Source of the DNA: Siphonodentalium dalli
Taxonomy: Eukaryota; Mollusca; Scaphopoda; Gadilida; Siphonodentaliidae
Assembly (NCBI GenBank): GCA_032622095.1
Contig: CP136069.1
Coordinates: 124,823,450-124,887,449, forward strand
Direction of reading: 5' to 3'
DNA length: 64,000 nucleotides
The position numbers and the translations under genes are program-made. Positions 23,479 through 34,364 of the stretch are shown here, piece after piece (position 1 is the first letter of the stretch; each line of letters starts with the position of its first letter). The notes beneath the pieces are model-generated. The model made no database searches, was not told the origin of the DNA, and saw only the letters and a program-made list of their open reading frames with translations.

Positions 23479-23919
23479 AGGTACTCAGATTCCAACAACA
23501 ACAATCCGATCAGAGGGTCCTATATTACTATTTCTTTGGCTTTGGGGTAAAAAATATTTGATTCGAGTCGAGGAACCCATCAAACAAAGCTCAGAGTTAT
23601 TAGATATTGATTTTTGAAATTTGTTATTTTCTCGAGATGAGTACTAATAATTGCCCTTAACTTCGCAATCTGCTCGAGATGTGTACACCAAAACACTATT
23701 CAAACAGACAAGGATGGATAACTCTAAAATCAAGTGGTAATAATAACACAATTTTGACTGTGTTTTGGGACAGAAAGAATAGAAATAACGAAACTTCAAA
23801 TATCGATATCTGATCACCCTGAGCGTTGATTGGTAGGTTCCTCGACTCGAATCAATTATTTTTTACCCCCAAAGCCAAAGAAATAGTAATATAGGACCCT
23901 CTGATCGGATTGAGTACCT
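23479..23919. mobile_element. TTAA-flanked 441-bp MITE
   Basis: The segment is bounded by TTAA at 23475-23478 and 23920-23923. Its termini are inverted: AGGTACTCA at the left and TGAGTACCT at the right. The arms match for about 100 bp through CCGATCAGAGGGTCCTATAT, CTATTTCTTTGGCTTTGGGG and GATTCGAGTCGAGGAACC. The small size, lack of coding and TTAA duplication fit a non-autonomous element of the piggyBac or Kolobok type; which of the two cannot be told from this sequence. Confidence 0.9.
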
Positions 23920-23923
23920 TTAA

Positions 23924-24504
23924 CCAGCATAAATATAGCGCATGTGTGTTATGGGAGGAAATGACCACTTTTCGAGAGTAATTTGGGTGTATTAAGTAAT
24001 CCCAATTTCATATGGTTTCCGTTATTATAGCAGTGTAAGGTCAAACACTATTTAATATGACTATATTCGCGGAGGAGTAACCACGCTTCAGTTATAAATA
24101 CCATGCAATTGAGCTGAAGTCCATCTCTTCGAATACCGGCCCACGTACCATTCAGCTACAAATTGGTCACGTGATTGTATGTATTTAGTTGCCATAGCAA
24201 CCAAACAGTGCCTTAGTTGCCTAAAATTGTCGGATAATACTTCTGTCACTAGCATGGAATTTTGAGAAGGAAATACCTCTGATCTACCCACATTGTCGGG
24301 TCCTGTATACATATGTTTCTGTGAAAAGTAGGCTGCAATGGGGTTCGTTGCTGTGGAAACCCCAAAACAAACCTAAAATGGTCCGATCTAGTTGCCTACC
24401 GAAAATATGTTAAAAAGACCCAACCAGAACGTCTGGGCAATTTATTAATTAAAATTAACGATTTTACACATATCCGCCCAACTACTGGAACAGTTACGCG
24501 TTAT
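23924..24504. other. No recognisable feature
   Basis: AT-rich DNA between the MITE and the next inverted repeat. The small open frames (for example minus strand 24312-24088) have no domain I recognise. Confidence 0.45.
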
Positions 24505-26692
24505 AGTCTGGTCGATGAACTAAAATTGGACTAAGTTGGTTTCTATTCCAGTTTGAAGAGGAATATATCCTCTATAACATATCTAAAATCCGCTTTGAGC
24601 ATTTTGTGTAATCCAAGATGGCGTTCATGATGGCAGTTGGGGTATCGAAAAATTCTGAATTCCGGTGGTAGGTGCGCCAACAAATACCAAATTAGTAATA
24701 AAATAAAATACACACAAGCAATGCTTAGTCGTAAACCATATCGGTAGAATGTCTGTCCCGATATGGCCGCCAAAATGGAAAAAATCGAATGAAATTTACA
24801 GTTTGTGGAAACTTGAATAGCTGGTCAGACAGGAACGAACAAGCCCTCGAATTATACGAGAAAGAATGATTTCAGAGTATAAGGGGAGCTTTTAATAATA
24901 TATGTAAGAATTATCTCTAATGTATCTCGCGAGAGAGCAAACGAATGTCAGGTCTCATACAACGATTAAATATGGACTTTTTGGGCGCCAAGAAACAGAA
25001 GAATAACGCAGTTTTATCTGTACTGTTTATCTTGAATCGTGTAATATATGTGTATTAAAACAGTTAAATGTGATCTAATAGGGATGTATTGATTATGTGA
25101 CTTTTTCTAGAAGCATACATATATGTAATGAAAACAGTCTCACGAATGTGACCGACAATCATTTATTTTTTAAATCTACAACACCAAATCTGTCAAAATT
25201 CACTACTATATAGAACAGTATGAGAGCTATTCATATGGTACTAGGTAAAATGTGTAGATCCTATTGTCCGTGTCTTAAAATAGTAGTCATAGCTTCCTCC
25301 GGTCAAGTGATTAAACACGAATAATTCGATTTTATCACACTAATACATGGTGGTATACCATGAACGAAATTTATCAAAATACAAAGGAGTACAATAGACA
25401 ATCTTCAATAAATTCTCAACATAACCAAATTTGTCTACATACTCTGAGGCAGAAACTGTCTTTATACCTGGAAATTATTTGTGCTTAAATGCACTAAGAT
25501 CCACTAAGGCCACATATACGCGAAACGTACTACCTTTTCCGCAACAGCATCGCCGCGTTTACCTATTCTCCCTAATGTTACACATATTTGCTGCATACAC
25601 AACCATAAATAGCAACATAGAGTGAATGGTAAACGCAGAACTAATAACTTTAAACGCTGATGACCTGATATTTAGCGCAAGTATGTGGGTGGCAATGGTA
25701 ATATAATTTTTTTTTAAACAAGATACTGAAAACTAATAGTTTGCATTGCGTGGCACATATTCCCGTTGTAAAGTGCCGATTGAAGTAATTTGAAAAAAAT
25801 TGTCTACCAAGAAACCGGTTTGAGAGTAGCATGAAAATTAGTATTAAATAAAATGTACAATGTACAGTCTCTTCGATCTAGTGAGATAGGGTACTATTCT
25901 GTTGAAGAGATGACTGTTTCTTTACAGTATAATCAGCATTACGACATACGTGTATGGTTTATTATCACGGAGAGTGTTGAAAATTCCGGAAATATAACTA
26001 GTATTTACACAGCAAGGGTGTGCACTTCAGTTTATGCGTTACATTCAATAATTAATCATCGTCCCAAATGAAACTACCACGCACTGTGTGACGAAATATT
26101 ACTTCGTGTGTTGCATGCCCGAAATAACTGTTTCTGGCCCGAATGTTGGTTGCATTCTATATAAGCAGAAAACCCGAGCGTAAATCATTGGGTTAACGTG
26201 CGTAGCAGTGATCGATAAATCATTAAGATAGATCTGTTTTAATTATATGTGTATCTTTAAAGATATATAACAACATATACTTGTAAATTACCACTTTGTA
26301 TTTTCGCTTATAGGTGGTTATCCAATATGTTGCTTTCGTCGTAGTATGGATTGGAGTTGCGGCCATTTTGATAGCCATTTCAGCGGCGCGATTGGATTAT
26401 TTTCTGTCCTTGTCACTCTATTCGCCCCCCCCCCCCCCATACTTTAATTTCACACAAACTGGTATATATCGGATGGAGGATTAATGCGTTCTGGTGTCGC
26501 CGATGAGGGATATTGTAAAAAAAAACGTTCTTCACAGGGTGGAAAAATGGTGTTTTTTTTATATCTCTGTAAAAAAAGTTTGCTCAAAGCGGATTTTTAG
26601 ATATGTTGTAGAGGCTATATTCCTCTTCAAAATGGAATAAAAACCAACTTAGTCCAAATTTATTCTAGGTCAAACCTTTTATCGACCAAACT
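24505..26692. mobile_element. Inverted-repeat-bounded segment, ~2.2 kb
   Basis: Arms at 24505-24600 and 26582-26692 are inverted copies (GGACTAAGTTGGTTT, TTCCA.TTTGAAGAGGAATAT, ATATCTAAAATCCGCTTTGAGC). The interior has no recognisable gene; it contains a poly-C run near 26426 and scattered GGCCGCCAAAATGG-type words. It may be a non-autonomous transposon, but a target duplication was not found. Confidence 0.55.
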
Positions 26693-26703
26693 ATTACACT
26701 GGT

Positions 26704-28430
26704 GGTATTATTAACGAATTTTGGAAATAATCGATGGCTCTCATCTAAAAGTCACCATGAAGATCCATATAAAGTTCGGTGATGATCGGATGAGGGATGT
26801 GGTCTGTAGGGTGGACCAAAGGATTTAGTCATGCAAATAGTAAAATCCAAGATGGCTGCCGGCGGCCATGTTTTTCATTGAAAATTTTCAAAATAATTCT
26901 CCAATAAATGCGGGCTGTGCCGATGGATTCATTTTTTTTTAATCGATGGCACCATTTTGAGGTCACACAGAAGAGCCATATGAAGTTTGGTGCATGACGA
27001 TCGGATGAGAGATGTGACCTGTAGGGTGTGGCACATGATTCAGCCATACAAAGAGTAAAATTTAAGATAGCTGCTTCAATGAAATTCGGAAGCATTTGAT
27101 GGCTCCCATCTCGTGCTCACCCAAAAGATCCTTATGAAGTTTGGTGACAATTGGACGAGGGATTGGTCTGTAGCGTGTGCCAAACGGATTTAGTCATGCA
27201 AAGAGTAAAAAGTTGGCTGCCGGCGGCCATGTTTTTCATTGAAAAGATCGGATGAGGGATGTGGCTTGTAGGGTTCCGAAGGATTAAGCCATGCAAAGAG
27301 TGACATACAAGATGGCTGCTGGCGGAAATGTTTTTTTTATCGAATTTCGGAAATAATTGATGGCTTCCATCTAGAGGTCACACAGAAGACCCATATGGAG
27401 TTTGGTGGCGTTCAGATGAGAGATGTGGTCTGTAGGGTGAGCCAAATGATTTAGCCATGTGAAGAGTAAAATTCAATATGGCTGCTGGCGACCATGTTTT
27501 TTCATCGATTTCGATAAGAAGATTTCTCCAATAAATGCGGGCTGCAGTGTACACGTGTTCCGTTTGATTGAAATTTGAAATCCAAAATGGTTGCCGGCGG
27601 CCATGTTTTTTAACGAATTTCGGAAATATATCAATGGCTCCCATCTGGAGGTCACCCCGCAGATCCATATGAAGTTTGGTGATGATCGGATGAGGGAATT
27701 GTTGGCGGACGCGCGCACGCACACACACACGACGAACGCCAACACATCGCAATAGCTCGAACTTTACAAAGTAAAGTTGAGCTAAAAACGATAGATAGAA
27801 GTCGTGTACATCACTAGACCATCACATCGGCCCAGGTTGTTGGCATGCCGATCATTTTTCTGTTTGCCTCAAATTCCCAATGAGCAAGAAAACAATCGCA
27901 TATTTATGCATGAACATAATTAAGATGTCATTCGGGATTATATTAATCGAAAGTGTGCAATAGATAGTCAGCTATACATGCATAATTTTGGCTTCCATCT
28001 AGCGGTCACACAGAAGACCAATATGGAGTTTGGTGGCGAACAGATGAGGGATGTGGTCTGTAGGGTGAGCCAAATGATTTAGCCATGTAAAGAGTAAAAT
28101 TCAGTATGGCTGCTGGCGGCCATGTTTTTTCATCGATTTCGATAACTCCCATCTAGATGTGATCCTAAACTTGCATTCAAATTTTCAAGAAGATTTCTCC
28201 AATAAATGCGGGCTGCAGTGTGTTCCGATTGATTGAAATTCAAAATGGCTGCCGGCGGCCATGTTTTTTAACGAATTTCGGAAATATAGTATCGATGGCT
28301 CCCATCTGGAGGTCACCCCGAAGATCCATATAAAGTTTGGTGATGATCGGATGAGGGATGTGGCCTGTAGGGTGAACCAAATCAAATTGTTGACGGACGC
28401 ACGCACGCACGCACGACGAACGCCAACACA
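26704..28430. repeat. Dispersed ~170-bp repeat family, block 2
   Basis: Same family as 21590-22520, with the AAGATGGCTGCCGGCGGCC landmark or its variants near 26850, 27215, 27310, 27475, 27583, 28105 and 28243. CGCACGCACACACAC-type runs occur near 27715 and 28395. A copy of the ~210-bp repeat (27770-27995) lies inside. Open frames on either strand are by-products. Confidence 0.85.
27770..27995. repeat. Dispersed ~210-bp repeat, copy 2
   Basis: Copy of the segment at 22550-22760, sharing GAAGTCGTGTACATCACTAG, CGGCCCAGGTTGTT and GTCATTCGGGATTATATTAA. Confidence 0.85.
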
Positions 28431-28449
28431 TCGCAATAGCTCGAACTTT

Positions 28450-28705
28450 ACAAAGTAAAGTTGAGCTAAAAACGATAGATAGAAGTCGTGTACATCACTA
28501 GACCATCACATCGGCCCAGGTTGTTGGCATACCCATCATTTTTCTGTTTGCCTCAAATTCCCAAATGAGCAAGAAAACATGCAATCGCATAAATTATGCA
28601 TGAATATAATTAAGATGTCATTCGGGATTACATTAATCGAAAGTGTGCAATAGATAGTCAGCTATATATATGCATGCATAAATTTGCTAATATGTGTCCG
28701 TACGC
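28450..28705. repeat. Dispersed ~210-bp repeat, copy 3
   Basis: Third copy, ending in a TATATATATGCATGCATAA tract just before the flank of the Polinton-type element. Confidence 0.85.
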
Positions 28706-28865
28706 GAACTCACCTTTATTATTCAAACATAATACAGATACTGGCATATATCGCCGGGCAACGAATAACCGTTCCTTCGATCTGATACTTCGCCCACGAC
28801 TGAAGTCAGACCAGAGATCTCTTAATTTTTGTCGTTATTAATAACTTTTCTGGGAAAACCGAGTT

Positions 28866-28871
28866 AGCGAG
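28866..28871. repeat. Left target-site duplication AGCGAG
   Basis: AGCGAG directly abuts the left end of the Polinton-type element and is repeated at 41666-41671. Six base pairs is the usual duplication length for Polinton/Maverick integrases. The paralogous uninterrupted site near 15307 carries this sequence once. Confidence 0.92.
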
Positions 28872-29376
28872 AGTAGTGTATATGATAAACCATCTCGTAT
28901 ACTTGACAGAAGGAAAGGTTTTGTAAGACATACTAATGACTATTTCTAGGCAGATGGTATAGTAAGCAAACTATTTCTAGGCAGATGGTATAGTAAGCAA
29001 ACTATTTCTAGGCAGATGGTATAGTAAAGCAAACTATTTCTAGGCAGATGATATAGTCAGGCTAACTAGTAACTATTTGAAGGATTAGTACGCACGATTG
29101 AATACATGTATTGATATATAGGTTAGTTATGATAGATTAGTAAAATAATAGTCCTAAATGAGATGAATTATTCGCTAGTGAATAACCTCGTGCATGTAAA
29201 AAACCACAAGGCTAAAACACATGGAATATTTGTTAGTGTCGGAACTTTGTCTTCTTTATTGTAGATTTGTAGGTAACACTATTCGATCTCATAAAACTCG
29301 ATAGTACAGAGTCTCGTAGAAAACGAAATGTGGAACCCTTCACACTTTAGTTCCTTTTAATGAATATTAATAATAT
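28872..29376. repeat. Left TIR of Polinton-type element
   Basis: Inverted partner of 41161-41665. By eye only about two substitutions separate the arms over ~490 bp (GAAGGATT versus GAAAGATT near 29080, and one near 29305). The inner edge fades at the Ala/Thr-rich stretch TTCCTTTTAATGAATATT. Confidence 0.95.
28940..29060. repeat. 31-bp subterminal tandem repeats in TIR
   Basis: Four copies of CTATTTCTAGGCAGATGGT followed by ATAGTAAGCAAA, starting at 28940, 28971, 29002 and 29034 (periods 31, 31, 32). The same array is present inverted in the right TIR. Related CCTAGAAATAG words also occur near 40775, 40835, 40975 and 41020. They could be transposase or replication-protein binding sites; this is inference. 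Confidence 0.9.
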
Positions 29377-29454
29377 ATATCATAAACAAACACAATTATA
29401 TCAATATTTTGATCAATATTAAATACAAAATATCATAAAACAAACATAATCAAA

Positions 29455-29712
29455 TCAATCTTTTTTAAGATATGGACAGTCTGGTCTTAAATGATCTCCG
29501 TTACATTCATAACATCTAACACGAGTATTTTTTAATTTATCAGCTGAATTCAATTTAGATATCCTATACAAAATTTTAGCATTTTTATCAGCTAATATTG
29601 AAATTTGTTGTCCTATCTCTTCTATATCAGCCAAGTTATCTAAAAGTTTTCTTTTTAAACTCCCTCTGTTCTTTCCTTTCTGAGAAACTTCGAATTCACT
29701 GTCAGAAGACAT
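29455..29712 (-). CDS. Small CCHC-type zinc-knuckle protein
   Basis: An 85-residue protein with ATG at 29712, the last gene of the minus-strand cluster, 54 bp after the protease stop. The N-terminal two thirds is charged and helix-prone, with Lys/Arg runs. The C-terminus holds a zinc-knuckle-like motif, Cys67-X2-Cys70-X3-His74-X4-Cys79, one residue shorter between Cys and His than the classical retroviral CX2CX4HX4C knuckle. A nucleic-acid-binding or packaging role is plausible from the motif and context. I do not recognise a named family. The frame is intact. Confidence 0.7.
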   Translation of the reverse strand: MSSDSEFEVSQKGKNRGSLKRKLLDNLADIEEIGQQISILADKNAKILYRISKLNSADKLKNTRVRCYECNGDHLRPDCPYLKKD

Positions 29713-29765
29713 TTTGATTTAAAAAATATTATAAAAAAGCATTTCATTTATAGCCAAAAAAAAAA

Positions 29766-30218
29766 CTAAATATCGAACAACACGGGTAGATGTTGTTTAC
29801 ACCAATTATAAACGTAAGTATCATTATGAAAACCGGGATTATTTAAAACGTATAGACAATCCAATCCTCTACAAGTATGATACAAATAATATAATACGAA
29901 ATAACCACACAAAAAAGAAGATATATGTTGAATATAATTTGTACTATAATACAATCTACCATATTTAGCTAACATAATTTTCAACTGCTCAGATGGAGGT
30001 AATCCGATAGGATCAAAATATATTATAAAATTATCATCCCGTTTCCATATACATATCCAATGTTCACCATCTAACCAAGATGGGTCAGTATTACAAATTA
30101 AACCTCTGTTCGGCTTAATAGTATCAGGTAATTCGTCCAAAGCATAAACGCCTATTATCATAGAATTCAAAACTGAGTCTGATTTTAATGCATCAGATAT
30201 TTCTAAGTTGCTCAACAT
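29766..30218 (-). CDS. Adenain-like (Ulp1/C5 family) cysteine protease
   Basis: A 150-residue protein from ATG at 30218. An upstream GTG at 30236 is in frame but overlaps the hexon end, so I prefer the ATG, 4 bp after the hexon stop. The catalytic set of adenovirus-type proteases is visible in order: His53 (GEHW), Asp69 (YFDPIG), Gln97 (YIQHIS) and Cys104 (FLCGYF). Adenain-type enzymes process capsid precursor proteins during virion maturation, and the gene is a standard Polinton/adintovirus component. It is somewhat shorter than adenoviral adenain, which is around 200 residues. The frame is open and every key residue is present, so this gene at least has not decayed. Confidence 0.92.
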   Translation of the reverse strand: MLSNLEISDALKSDSVLNSMIIGVYALDELPDTIKPNRGLICNTDPSWLDGEHWICIWKRDDNFIIYFDPIGLPPSEQLKIMLAKYGRLYYSTNYIQHISSFLCGYFVLYYLYHTCRGLDCLYVLNNPGFHNDTYVYNWCKQHLPVLFDI

Positions 30219-30222
30219 AATG

Positions 30223-31530
30223 TTAAAATATTCCACCTGTGTAAACGCTACGTTCCCCGCTAATTTCTATAGAACTATCATATTCGGCATATACTATTAC
30301 ATTTACCGTATCTGGTAAAGCTGTTGAAAATTTTGCACTTAACCGTGCACTACCTCGCTGTTTTGGGTGCCAAACTAAACTATCAGCATTATGATCTGCA
30401 GTTAAATCAAAACCGAAAGTTGTAAAACCATTGGCATAATCAAAAAAGCTAACTCTGAAAGATTGCTCGCAATATAATTTATTTATAGAATTCAAAAATG
30501 TGTAATATGAACCTACATATAAATCATCATCGAAAGTTTGTTCGTATTTATGTCCATTCACGGTTTTACCATTAACAGACAATTCCATTTCGTAACAATC
30601 ATAATGTTTAAAATTAAAAGGAGAAGATGTTATAGTACCATTAAATGCTGTATTATCTACTAAAAATATTAACACTCTCTTTGGAAGAAATGGATCACCC
30701 AAAAACAAATCGTCTTTAATCAAGCTTAAAGTCCTAGGTGCTACGCTAAATGATTTTAACGAAACTCTATCCAAAGGATATTGAGCATTGGTTCCACTTA
30801 ATAACTTTTTGCTTATTTCATTTGAAGTGACATCACTTAACTCTACGGTTCGTACAAACAATTTAGTATCTGACAGCTCAATCTTATAATCACCAGCACT
30901 ACCTTGTAAACAAAAAGTAGGCTTTGATCTATGCAGTCTGAGTTTTATGGGTACGTTTGGAATTAACAATTTTGGTTGATTAAACATGTCCAAATGTAGT
31001 TTACCGCATAATTGAATTTTTTTTGCAATATTACCGTCTTTAATTATTCCAAGTAACTGCCTACCTCTGGGAATGTCTGCCGGTACATCATCCAAAGTCC
31101 CACCTTTCTGAGGTATAAATAAAGTTGTTCTCTCTAATTGATTTTCTCTTGTAGAACTTAAGAAAGTTTCTATGTAAGATCTATAAGCATAATATCGACC
31201 AATTCCACATTCTACACCGTTTAATAATAAATCAGCTCTCTCGAATAAAGAATGAAGAAAATTATTTACTGGAAAAGCGTGCTGATCGCCTGCAAATACG
31301 GTACCGTCGGTTTTCGATATTTTAACGTCGGTTTGCAAATAACTTTCCGAAAGATCAACATAATGTGCAGATGGAGACTCTAAAAAGAACTCTAGTACGT
31401 TACTATTTGAATAATTTGAATTCGATGGATGTTTCTCTGTAAATGAACCGTCTGTTATAGTTACCACAGTAGGTGGAATTTCAAAAACATCCACCTCACT
31501 CTTAGAAACTGGACAGCTGTTGGGATTCAT
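30223..31530 (-). CDS. Hexon-like major capsid protein (double jelly-roll type)
   Basis: A 435-residue open frame with ATG at 31530, directly after the stop of the upstream gene (31531). The sequence is the widespread Polinton major capsid type, often listed in invertebrate genomes as F54H12.2-like. Recognisable parts are an N-terminal VTITDGSFTE-like strand region, an AFPVNNFLHSLFERADLLLNG block near residues 85-105, YYAYRSYIETFLS near 112-124, and a C-terminal region with VNVIVYAEYDSSIEI. It is predicted to form the pseudo-hexameric shell by analogy with double jelly-roll capsid proteins. The fold is inferred from family membership, not from visible catalytic residues. No stop or frameshift is seen. 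Confidence 0.92.
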   Translation of the reverse strand: MNPNSCPVSKSEVDVFEIPPTVVTITDGSFTEKHPSNSNYSNSNVLEFFLESPSAHYVDLSESYLQTDVKISKTDGTVFAGDQHAFPVNNFLHSLFERADLLLNGVECGIGRYYAYRSYIETFLSSTRENQLERTTLFIPQKGGTLDDVPADIPRGRQLLGIIKDGNIAKKIQLCGKLHLDMFNQPKLLIPNVPIKLRLHRSKPTFCLQGSAGDYKIELSDTKLFVRTVELSDVTSNEISKKLLSGTNAQYPLDRVSLKSFSVAPRTLSLIKDDLFLGDPFLPKRVLIFLVDNTAFNGTITSSPFNFKHYDCYEMELSVNGKTVNGHKYEQTFDDDLYVGSYYTFLNSINKLYCEQSFRVSFFDYANGFTTFGFDLTADHNADSLVWHPKQRGSARLSAKFSTALPDTVNVIVYAEYDSSIEISGERSVYTGGIF

Positions 31531-31896
31531 TTATTCAAAAATATCACGTTTTGTTTTTCGTCTCTTCCTACGTCTTTTTAAAGGAATATCCGAATATTCT
31601 TGTAATTTACGTCTTTTTGATGGAATATCCGAATTATATTGTAATTTACGTTTAGGCCGTAAAAGATCTAAAGCTGCTTCTTTACACCGATTTCGAATAG
31701 ATTCTGATAAATTTTGCCCACTCAATATATCGCTACCAACATTAGAGGCTGTTTCTAAACCTTTTGTTAAAAGAGATTTTCCCAGATTTTTTGCAATTGG
31801 CGCAATTGATCTGGCTAATTTACCAAAAATAGAACCAAGTCCGTAACCTCTCTGATACCTATCTCCTATAAAAATAGGAATAGGACTATTCGCCAT
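31531..31896 (-). CDS. pVI-like / minor virion protein
   Basis: A 121-residue protein with ATG at 31896; its stop codon touches the hexon ATG. The N-terminal half is glycine-containing and amphipathic (GLGSIFGKLARSIAPIAKNL), followed by a predicted helix to about residue 75. The C-terminal part is strongly basic, with KRRKL and RRRKRRKTKR clusters. A small protein with an amphipathic N-terminus and basic tail beside hexon is typical of Polinton/adintovirus genomes, where it is compared with adenoviral membrane-active or core proteins. The exact equivalence is inference. The frame is intact. Confidence 0.75.
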   Translation of the reverse strand: MANSPIPIFIGDRYQRGYGLGSIFGKLARSIAPIAKNLGKSLLTKGLETASNVGSDILSGQNLSESIRNRCKEAALDLLRPKRKLQYNSDIPSKRRKLQEYSDIPLKRRRKRRKTKRDIFE

Positions 31897-31949
31897 AACT
31901 TTAAATAATGAAACATCTATTTATATACATTTATATTTAATATCAATCC

Positions 31950-33038
31950 TTATCCAATCAAAATGCGTTTAAATAATAAAACTAGAACAGTTTTACCATA
32001 ATCCGTCCAAGGAGGTGGCATACCTGTAGAATCACGAATATATATCGAAATAGTGTCAAAATTCTTATGATGTATAGAAAATAATTGCAAATTTGCGAAT
32101 TCATAATATGTTGTTGATACAATATCATCAGAACGTGGGCATATTACTTTCAATAATTGTGAATTAGAATCGCCTACTATACTATGTGTACATATATCTG
32201 AATAAATATAAAGAGCGTCTATATGATCCAATTGATTAGTTACAATTAAAAAACAGTCTTTGGATTTTCCACCGGTATCTTTTAATTTTAGTTGATAATT
32301 TTCACGCAAATTAAGAAGATATCCCAATTCAGAAGTCCTTGTAATTTGCAAATCCATCGCCAACGAATAACGAGACATGCTTGTATGGTTTGCCATTCTA
32401 GTGAAACAAAGGTAGTTCACGTTTTGACGTTTTCTCACCTTAATGTCAATAACTACATCCCCGATTAAATCCTCAAATATGGTTTGGGACTCTTTCGCAT
32501 CGATTGAATGCAAACCTGGATCTATTAATTTATATTTCGTCTTTTATAATTCTGGTATAAATTCAGAATCTTTGTAAAAATGCAAAATTAATTTTCGTTG
32601 AACTAATTGCATCCTTTCTATCAAATCTTCGAACGAACATTTGTCATCAAAAATAACACCATATTCAATCTTTGTAAATACACTTTTCCTCCATCTAATC
32701 GGACCTTTAACCCGAAGTTTCCTAGCAATAATACCGTAATTGGGATCTCTAACAATTGGTAAATCAGTTTCTGGCGTCAAGAAATTCATATCCACCACTA
32801 TTCCATAAACAAATGCATAAGATTGATCATCTGTGGAAAAGGTAAAATTTCTTTGTTCCAGGAGCGGGCTTTTAAATCTGGTTGGAATAATGGCTGATGA
32901 TAAAGCTACACACCAATCATCCTCCTGTAACCGAATCTCACTAGGCAAACTCACGGTATATTCAGATAGTGAATTTCTGAATAAATCACCAGAAACATTA
33001 GACGGTAAAGTGATCGAGAACAGGCCCGCTGCTTCCAT
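31950..33038 (-). pseudogene. Penton-like minor capsid protein with one in-frame stop
   Basis: The gene starts with ATG at 33038 and its N-terminal half runs to an in-frame TAA at 32544-32546 (164 codons). The same frame continues without further stops to 31950. The N-terminal part has the usual start of this family (FSITLPSNVSGDLF near residues 7-20, then DDWCVALSSAIIP). The C-terminal part has YIYSDICTHSIVGD and a DTISIYIRDSTGMPPPW block, both typical of Polinton penton-like single jelly-roll proteins. Only one codon separates the two halves from an unbroken reading frame. Either it is a recent nonsense mutation, or the stop is suppressed, or there is a sequencing error. Without suppression the jelly roll would be truncated. 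Confidence 0.88.
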
Positions 33039-33267
33039 GTTTACTTAATTTAGGCGACGGAGACAAAAGCCCAACAGAGCCCGACAGTAAACTAATCCAA
33101 ATAGACGGTGTGTCCACGCCGTGTATACTAATATTTATTATAGCAGAAACACATACTATATAAAGCAAAAATACTTGACTGATATACACAACCTGTCCTT
33201 TGGAAACTTTATTATTGAAAAAAGTCCATTTTGACGATTGTCGTTTTAATCTGAGGTTGTTATCCAT
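32998..33267 (-). CDS. Small Polinton membrane protein
   Basis: An 89-residue protein from ATG at 33267, overlapping the end of the integrase frame upstream and the penton start downstream. An in-frame ATG at 33312 would add 15 residues. It has a basic N-terminus, a hydrophobic segment at about residues 26-50 (VVYISQVFLLYIVCVSAIIN) and a second at about 54-68 ending LLSPSPKL. A small membrane protein with this C-terminal LLxxxxGxLxPxPK pattern recurs between integrase and penton genes in Polintons. Its function is unknown. The frame is open. Confidence 0.7.
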   Translation of the reverse strand: MDNNLRLKRQSSKWTFFNNKVSKGQVVYISQVFLLYIVCVSAIINISIHGVDTPSIWISLLSGSVGLLSPSPKLSKHGSSGPVLDHFTV

Positions 33268-34364
33268 TCTCTTGGAATGTACGAATCGAAACTGGCTGGA
33301 TAGCCGCTCCATCTAACTTTTATTTGATCCCCGTCTCGTTCTAATACACGTTCAATTTTCCACATAGTATCGGAATCAATCGTTACAGGTGATAACTCGC
33401 TCTCGTATAATGTACCCAATATTTCCTCTGAATTGAGATCAGCTATTTTATATCTATGTGGTTTAGAACCAGGTACCAAAGACGTAATCTTAAACACTTC
33501 ATAAGTATAATTGGCCAAAAAACCCTTTTCAAACTTATTTTTTAATTTTACCAAGCGAACGCTCTCTCCCACTTTAAATTTTGCTTTTGTAAGTGGTAAT
33601 TTATAAGTCTTCTATTCATTTCTAGCTGCAATTGCTTGCGATGTCAAACACGAGACATCTTTCGGTGCCATTTTAATCGCTCTGTGTATCTTCGAATTAT
33701 AGGAATTCACCAATTTAGGCAAAACTGTTAAATAGCGCATAGATTTAGATTTGAAGAAATATTTATACATTTTAGACTTTAAAGAGCGTTGTACTCTCTC
33801 AACCAAAGCGGCTTTCGTGTCATAATTTCCCGTAGAATATAAATGTACACCATTCTTCTTCAGAAATTGCTTAACGTTAGCGTTGTAGAACTCGGTTCCG
33901 CGATCAACATGTATACCGTTCGGTCGTTTACGCTGTTTAAAAATCATTTCTAAAGCCTTCATTATAGAAACACCAGTCTTGTTCTTTAATGGTTTAACAA
34001 TTAAAAATCTTGAAAAGCAATCAAAGCAAAACAACAGGTAGCAATAACCGTCATTTTGCTTGGATATATTTCGCACATCACTCAAATCCATCTGCCATAT
34101 ATTATTTATAGAATAAGACTCTGTTCTTGACCTAGGAAATATTATTCGTTTCGGCCTGTGCAACGAGTACGAATTTTGTTTTTGTAACCAAAGTCGAACA
34201 TTTTTTCTCGATATTTTTTTTTTTACTTCCTTATACAAATTATATTCAGATCCATAGGATGAGCGGTGAGATGGGTCGTAATAAATCGATGATAATATAT
34301 TATCAATTTGACGAGGAGTCTGATGTCCATTTAAAATGCTTCTGTTTTTTGCCTTTGGGGGCAT
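33246..34364 (-). pseudogene. Retroviral-type (rve) integrase with chromodomain, one in-frame stop
   Basis: From ATG at 34364, an N-terminal helical region (IYYDPS...YGSEYNLYKEV, residues 27-47) precedes the DDE core: Asp93 (WQMDLSDV), Asp154 (HVDRGTEF) and Glu189 (ALVERVQ). Asp154 and Glu189 are separated by 34 residues, as in retroviral integrases. An in-frame TAG at 33612-33614 follows. The same frame then continues with an SH3-like stretch (VGESVRLVKLKNKFEKGF) and a C-terminal chromodomain (WKIERVLERD...VRWSGYP) to 33246. The product would catalyse strand transfer of the TIR ends and give the 6-bp duplication. Truncation at the TAG would leave the catalytic core but remove the SH3 and chromodomain targeting regions. 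The start overlaps the upstream gene's end by about 60 bp. Confidence 0.92.

Noticed and set aside
32833-33048. Plus-strand frames inside the Polinton gene cluster (also at 31520-31846 and 34259-34612)
   Set aside because: They are antisense to conserved capsid, pVI-like and integrase/unnamed-protein genes and show no motif of their own.
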